Shown here: positions 7,342 through 10,936 of the stretch, one piece after another | How positions within the stretch are numbered: position 1 is the first letter of the stretch | Layout of the letters: the number at the start of each line of letters is the position of its first letter | Source: Candidatus Krumholzibacteriia bacterium | Lineage (GTDB): Bacteria; Krumholzibacteriota; Krumholzibacteriia; LZORAL124-64-63 | Assembly (NCBI GenBank): GCA_016744275.1 | Contig: JADGEP010000097.1 | Span: 1-10,936 of the forward strand | Length of the DNA: 10,936 nucleotides | Reading direction: 5' to 3' | Made by a program: the position numbers and the translations under genes | Notes under the pieces: generated by a model | Seen by the model: the letters and a program-made list of their open reading frames with translations, nothing else | Databases searched by the model: none | What the model was told of the DNA's origin: nothing

Positions 7342-7356
7342 CTTTGCCTTCCGGTT

Positions 7357-10300
7357 CTATTTCACCAAAGCCATTTTCTGCACTTTGGATTCACCATTCA
7401 TCCGTGCTTCGTAGAAGTACACCCCGCTGGACACGCTCGCGCCCAAGTCGTTGGTGCCGTCCCACATCACGAAGTCGCTGGATTCGACGCGGCCGTCGAT
7501 CAGCGTTTTGACCAATTCTCCCCGCACACTGAAGATCTTCAGGCTCAGGCGACCAGGCGCCTTAATCTGATAGTTGATCCGGGTGGTGGGGTTGAAGGGG
7601 TTGGGGTAGTTGGAAACCGCAAACGCTTGGGCCCCAGGCACCTCAGAAACGTTTTCGGGATTGCCACTGACACCAAAATAACTCAACACATTTTCCAGAA
7701 CCTGGACCCTGGCCGCCAGAGGCGCGTTGATCTTGGCACTGGGATCGGTGTAGAGGTAGCGCATGTCATAGGGCATCGAGACGACCTTGTTGGTCGTATT
7801 GTAGGTGTTCAGTGTGGCAGCCGAGAAGTTGTAGGCTCCCGGGTTGCCATTGGAATCGGTGAATTCGGCCAGACGGGTGGCGCCGGCTCGAGTGGTCACG
7901 CCATCAAAGGTGTTGATCTGCAGGCAACCGCCGTAGGCGATCCAGCTGTTGACAGTCTGGAACACCGGATTTCCCGGAATTGCAAAGACCAACGGTGCGG
8001 TCTGGTTGGCAATGAATGAGCGGACATCCGGCGTGGTCACGTTCAGACCCATGACCGTTTCCAGGAAAGCCACACCCGAGGATCCGGCATTGATGCCCAG
8101 ATCACTGGCGATGCTATCACCGGTCAGGAACAAGCCCTTGTTGCCAGAGGACATCCAGTTGACCAGAGCGCCAATATCGTCACCCGCGTCGACCGTGAAG
8201 TCGCCGTTGGAGATCGTATTGACGGCCATGTCGCCCGCGGTGTAGAGCATGTTGTCGTAGTGCTCGAGGGCCAGGCCACTGGTGCGTCCACCGACGCCGT
8301 TGCCAACACCCGAGTCGGGTCGATTCGTGTAGTAGATGTCATAGTCGACGCCGGCTACGTAGCCGAGGTTTTCCAGAGCACCGTACCACTCGTTCTCGCC
8401 GCCACGGTTGGCAAAATCGTTCCAGAACAGCATGCCAGGCACATCGTATCCGCCAAAACCATCTTCGCTGATGGTCGGCAGAGCGTGCACGACAAATCCC
8501 GTGTTGTAGGCCAAGGGGTGACTGAAATCGCCAAAGCCGGTGATGTTGGCCGGCAAGGTTGAATACTGCACGTCGCCACCCACGTCGTCACCGGCGCGGA
8601 TGTAGTAGTGCAAGACGTCGCCGGGGAACAACAGGCCGGTGTCCGGCAAGTCGAACGCCCATTTGGCAGGATCGGGAATTCCGGTGCCGGGGTCGGCCGG
8701 CACACCCAAAGCAGTGCCCGCGGTGGGGGCCAAACGGAACGCGTCAAAGACGGGATTCGCGTCGATGACGTAGTGCAGTTCGGGCGATCCGGCCAGGCTG
8801 GCGCCGGTGCGCACGGGCACGATGTCGATCACGGTGGAATCGCCCGGGTCATTGCGGAGGTCCGCTGCCAGCGAGATGTTCTGCGCGGCGTCGAAACGCA
8901 CATGCATGGATCCCAGGTCCAGGAAGTTGATGGCATCGACTTCCGGGAAGTTGTCATTGGCAATGCGCAACTCGTTGGTGGTCATGCCCGGTCCGCTGAA
9001 GGGATAGACTTGCACCGAAACGTTGTCCAGATAGGGCGCGGGGTAGCCGTCGTTGCCGACCCAGCCCCAGATGAAGCCCGCTTCCCAGACGCCAACCTGA
9101 ACCTGCACATGGGTGCGTCCCGGTTCCATCAGGTCAGTGACGGGAAAATTCTCACGGAAATAGTCGCCGTCGCCGAAATAGACGCCGCTGCGATCTCTCC
9201 AGAGCGCGGTTTCCGTGGCCGCCATCGAGGTGCCCGAACGCACGCCAAATTCGTAAAAGATACCCGGTGCGTCAGCTGACAAATCTTCATGGCGGAAGAC
9301 GTCAAATTCAAGCAGGATACCGTCATACGAAGGGTTGGGCCAATCCATGATTGGTGAGTTGGCCATGTTTCGCACTTGGAATGCAGGGCCTGCCAGGCCA
9401 CCGACAGTATTGACGATGTAGCCCGAAGGTCCGTAGCACCAGTTGACGCAATCGGAGCCGCCAGTGCCGGGCACCACAGCGCCATCATCGATGAAGGCGA
9501 TCTGGTTGGAATAGTTGGTGCGGCAAGGATCAACGTCCTCGAGCCCGCTCCAGATTTGGGTGTAGTCACCGACGCCGGGTGGGAATTCGATGACCCAGGG
9601 GCCCAGGGTGCCGTCCTGGAAATCGGTGGTGCTGACGAGGTCAGCTTGCCCGGTTTGACTGACGGTAATGGTGATGTCGTCGATCTGGCAGGCGCCGGCC
9701 GAAGCATGCGCACAATCGGCATCGGAAAACCCGCCGTCGGTGAACACGCGGAGCATGACCACAACGTCGGTTCCGCCGACAAGTTCGTTGGGCAGATAGG
9801 AGGTGGCTTGGGCAACAGTAGTGGAGCCTTCGCCATCCCAGGATGTCAGGTCGTTGAACCCGATCTGGCCTTCGATTTCAGTGCTGAGAAAGACATAGTC
9901 ATAACCCGGCTCGGTGTCGTATTGCAGGGTGGCGCCGATGGCAACACTGGCGACCACGCCGGGATCCGAAACGGGCAACCGCAGGACCAGCAGGTCGTGC
10001 CAGTTGTCGCCGTAGCCTCCAACGACATCAAGTGAATCGTTGCAGGAGGCGAATGAAATGTCCCCACACCAGGCGGCCAAATTGCTGGCCAAAGCCTGGT
10101 TGTAGTTGCTGACCTGCCAGTGCGATTCGACGGTCTGGGTCAGGTCTTCAGAGGTCCATCCGTTCCATCCGGCTTCAAAATCGCCGAGGTATGCGGCGCC
10201 TGATCCGGTTCTTCCCATGAGCTGGATCGTATCGCCGGCGGCCTTGGAGAGATTGGCGCTGCCGCCAACTATCGTGTTGTCTCCCTTAAGGTAGCGGGGG

Positions 10301-10374
10301 CGTTCTTCCGCCCAGGAATTCATGGCAAGGGCCATGACTATGGCGACGATCGTAAAAATTGAAAGTTTCTTCAT
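7357..10374 (-). CDS. Secreted multidomain surface protein with C-terminal FlgD-like/T9SS-type sorting tail
   Basis: This 1005-residue protein has a signal peptide (MKKLSIFTIVAIVMALAMNSWA, residues 1-22). Two beta-rich jelly-roll-like segments follow, about 65-240 and 250-457, both starting with an aromatic/acidic DFxxG...W pattern and ending in a D-D/N-[IV] strand (IDDITITV, LDNVSVQV), as in MAM- or carbohydrate-binding-like modules. Another beta region spans about 470-630. An alpha/beta region (about 635-905) contains GMLFWNDFANRGG, YDNMLYTAGD and GLFLTGDSIASDLG and resembles a Rossmann/GATase1-like fold, but I see no clear catalytic triad. The end, NYPNPFNPTTRINY at 922-935 and KIFSVRGELVKTL...GVYFYEA, is a FlgD-Ig/type IX secretion-type tail. 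Seven of the eight cysteines (103, 111, 221, 229, 284, 309, 313) lie in the first third, suggesting disulfides. Start is ATG with GGGGGAG at 10379-10385. I cannot name an enzymatic or binding function. Confidence 0.88.
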   Translation of the reverse strand: MKKLSIFTIVAIVMALAMNSWAEERPRYLKGDNTIVGGSANLSKAAGDTIQLMGRTGSGAAYLGDFEAGWNGWTSEDLTQTVESHWQVSNYNQALASNLAAWCGDISFASCNDSLDVVGGYGDNWHDLLVLRLPVSDPGVVASVAIGATLQYDTEPGYDYVFLSTEIEGQIGFNDLTSWDGEGSTTVAQATSYLPNELVGGTDVVVMLRVFTDGGFSDADCAHASAGACQIDDITITVSQTGQADLVSTTDFQDGTLGPWVIEFPPGVGDYTQIWSGLEDVDPCRTNYSNQIAFIDDGAVVPGTGGSDCVNWCYGPSGYIVNTVGGLAGPAFQVRNMANSPIMDWPNPSYDGILLEFDVFRHEDLSADAPGIFYEFGVRSGTSMAATETALWRDRSGVYFGDGDYFRENFPVTDLMEPGRTHVQVQVGVWEAGFIWGWVGNDGYPAPYLDNVSVQVYPFSGPGMTTNELRIANDNFPEVDAINFLDLGSMHVRFDAAQNISLAADLRNDPGDSTVIDIVPVRTGASLAGSPELHYVIDANPVFDAFRLAPTAGTALGVPADPGTGIPDPAKWAFDLPDTGLLFPGDVLHYYIRAGDDVGGDVQYSTLPANITGFGDFSHPLAYNTGFVVHALPTISEDGFGGYDVPGMLFWNDFANRGGENEWYGALENLGYVAGVDYDIYYTNRPDSGVGNGVGGRTSGLALEHYDNMLYTAGDMAVNTISNGDFTVDAGDDIGALVNWMSSGNKGLFLTGDSIASDLGINAGSSGVAFLETVMGLNVTTPDVRSFIANQTAPLVFAIPGNPVFQTVNSWIAYGGCLQINTFDGVTTRAGATRLAEFTDSNGNPGAYNFSAATLNTYNTTNKVVSMPYDMRYLYTDPSAKINAPLAARVQVLENVLSYFGVSGNPENVSEVPGAQAFAVSNYPNPFNPTTRINYQIKAPGRLSLKIFSVRGELVKTLIDGRVESSDFVMWDGTNDLGASVSSGVYFYEARMNGESKVQKMALVK

Positions 10375-10388
10375 GATTCTCCCCCATC

Positions 10389-10403
10389 GTTGATGGCATC
10401 AAC
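10389..10403. promoter_or_regulatory. Small palindrome in the surface-protein leader
   Basis: GTTGAT-GGC-ATCAAC is a perfect 6-bp inverted repeat with a 3-base centre. It lies a few bases upstream of the GGGGGAG ribosome site of the 10374 gene. It could be an operator or a short leader hairpin; chance cannot be excluded. Confidence 0.3.
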
Positions 10404-10706
10404 AAATGGTAAGCAAACTGGTGATGTGCGGTCTGAAGGGATGGGGCTTCATCCGCACGATGCGAATGACAAGAAGGATCCACCGAATAAGGTGCAGCGG
10501 GGCTGCTACGGTAGAAGGCTCCTTTACCATCGAGAGGGAGGTTAACCGGGTGAACAAAACGTCAAGTGCAGGATACAAACGCGCACCACGTTTCAGAAAC
10601 TCCGGGCGGCCGATTTTCCCAAAACGCTATGACAAATGCATCGCGGATTGTGAGTGGAAAACAGCGACTGCGCACCTCAGGGGTAGCGGAAACTTCTTGT
10701 CGTTGT

Positions 10707-10741
10707 GAGTCGCGGTGAGTCGCTGTCGGAGAGAGAGTCGC
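10707..10741. repeat. Three GAGTCGC direct repeats
   Basis: GAGTCGC occurs at 10707-10713, 10717-10723 and 10735-10741, the first two within GTGAGTCGC copies exactly 10 bp apart (one helical turn). They lie just downstream of the predicted minus-strand transcription start, a place where repressors bind. Operator function is inference. Confidence 0.4.
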
Positions 10742-10750
10742 TTTCGACTG

Positions 10751-10779
10751 ACGATAGGGTTACGGCAGACGCCGGTCAA
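10751..10779 (-). promoter_or_regulatory. Candidate sigma70-like promoter for the surface-protein gene
   Basis: On the minus strand TTGACC (10779-10774, five of six consensus bases) is followed by a 17-base spacer and TATCGT (10756-10751, four of six). The predicted start near 10744 would give a leader of about 370 nt, which is long. A weaker alternative further upstream is TTCTGA-17-TAAGAT, whose -35 overlaps the AGAATTCT palindrome. Confidence 0.3.
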
Positions 10780-10823
10780 TAGTTGCAAGTAAAAATGAAA
10801 ATCTTATTCGCTGGCTGTAGCGA

Positions 10824-10849
10824 TCAGAATTCTTGATGTCAGAATTCTG
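10824..10849. repeat. Paired AGAATTCT palindromes (operator-like or hairpin)
   Basis: TCAGAATTCT occurs twice, at 10824-10833 and 10839-10848, 15 bp apart. Each copy contains the perfect palindrome AGAATTCT, so the block is at once a direct and an inverted repeat. CAGAATTCT/AGAATTCTG can also form a 9-bp stem with a 7-base loop. It sits about 90 bp upstream of the predicted start of the minus-strand promoter. No U tract follows on either strand, so a terminator is unlikely. Confidence 0.45.
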
Positions 10850-10880
10850 CATTCATTTGGTAATGGCTTTGTTGTCTATC

Positions 10881-10907
10881 GCCATTCCGGGAATGGCCTG
10901 TTCCCGG
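10881..10907. repeat. Overlapping, mutually exclusive inverted repeats
   Basis: GCCATTCC-G-GGAATGGC (10881-10897) is a perfect 17-bp palindrome. CCGGGAA (10887-10893) also pairs with TTCCCGG (10901-10907) around a 7-base loop. Both structures use 10887-10893, so only one can form at a time in RNA. Confidence 0.4.
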
Positions 10908-10936
10908 TTGGCCGCTCAATCGCGACGGTTGAATTG

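Larger units (their letters stand above)
10375..10936. other. 562-bp region without a convincing gene, rich in short repeats
   Basis: No reading frame here has both a ribosome site and a protein-like composition. It contains the leader of the surface-protein gene, a palindrome at 10389-10403, three GAGTCGC copies (10707, 10717, 10735), a candidate minus-strand promoter (10751-10779), an AT-rich tract near 10790-10810, the paired AGAATTCT palindromes (10824-10849), and overlapping inverted repeats at 10881-10907. From 10863 an ATG frame (MALLSIAIPGMACSR...) and, on the other strand, a frame ending at TAG 10876-10878 (reading ...RPFPEWR) both run open to the window edge. Either could be a truncated gene end; neither can be confirmed. 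Confidence 0.55.

Noticed and set aside
8608..9279. A 223-codon plus-strand frame opposite the surface-protein gene
   Set aside because: Its composition (G, V, H, R, D-rich, no secondary-structure pattern) is that of an antisense shadow, and no ribosome site precedes it.
10405..10530. A short minus-strand frame beginning MVKEPSTVAAPLH ahead of the surface-protein gene
   Set aside because: No Shine-Dalgarno precedes its ATG (the upstream bases are pyrimidine-rich) and nothing else supports translation.
10406..10708. A 100-codon plus-strand open frame in the intergenic region
   Set aside because: There is no ribosome site before the ATG, the composition is low in hydrophobic core residues and rich in R/T/S/G, and it overlaps the repeat array and leader of the opposite gene.
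1..10936. CRISPR arrays, insertion sequences, phage genes, toxin-antitoxin pairs or restriction systems
   Set aside because: No regularly spaced long repeats, transposase or integrase motifs, or small paired ORFs of those families were seen on either strand.

Overview
The window looks like a chromosomal segment from an uncultured Gram-negative bacterium of the FCB superphylum, perhaps an Eisenbacteria-, Krumholzibacteria- or Latescibacteria-like lineage. The evidence is a large secreted protein that ends in a PNPFNP plus FlgD-like Ig cell-surface tail, a secreted Tricorn-type protease with a signal peptide, moderately GC-rich coding DNA, and clear GGAGG-type ribosome binding sites with frequent GTG/TTG starts. 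This taxonomic guess rests on protein style alone. There are no rRNA, tRNA, insertion sequence, phage or CRISPR features.

Layout. (1) Bases 3-893 (+) hold the C-terminal part of a polytopic membrane protein, cut by the window edge and resembling a GT-C type glycosyltransferase. (2) Bases 3648-857 (-) form a compact three-gene operon: a YhbS-like GNAT acetyltransferase, a YfcC/DcuC-family 12-TM carrier, and a class I SAM methyltransferase. The last two genes are joined by a TAGTG stop/start overlap, and the methyltransferase runs 37 bp into the opposing membrane-protein gene. A plausible sigma70-type promoter (3830-3858) gives this operon a leader of about 175 nt. The leader contains a 13-bp stem that reaches into the GNAT Shine-Dalgarno sequence and a possible leaderless 28-codon upstream ORF. 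(3) Bases 3976-7278 (+) encode an exported 1100-aa Tricorn-family S41 protease, started at a TTG behind a GGAGG. (4) A strong hairpin at 7307-7341 separates it from the convergent gene. (5) Bases 10374-7357 (-) encode a 1005-aa secreted multidomain surface protein. (6) Bases 10375-10936 contain no convincing gene but are rich in palindromes and short repeats, with a candidate promoter for the surface-protein gene.

How the genes may work together is inference only. The exported Tricorn-like protease could trim peptides outside the cytoplasm, and the neighbouring operon could take up and modify small organic or amino acids, but nothing in the sequence ties the units to one pathway. I see no defence system, biosynthetic cluster or mobile island. 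The most interesting signals are the strand-specific leader structure before the GNAT operon, the non-canonical residues in the Tricorn active site, and the architecture of the surface protein.
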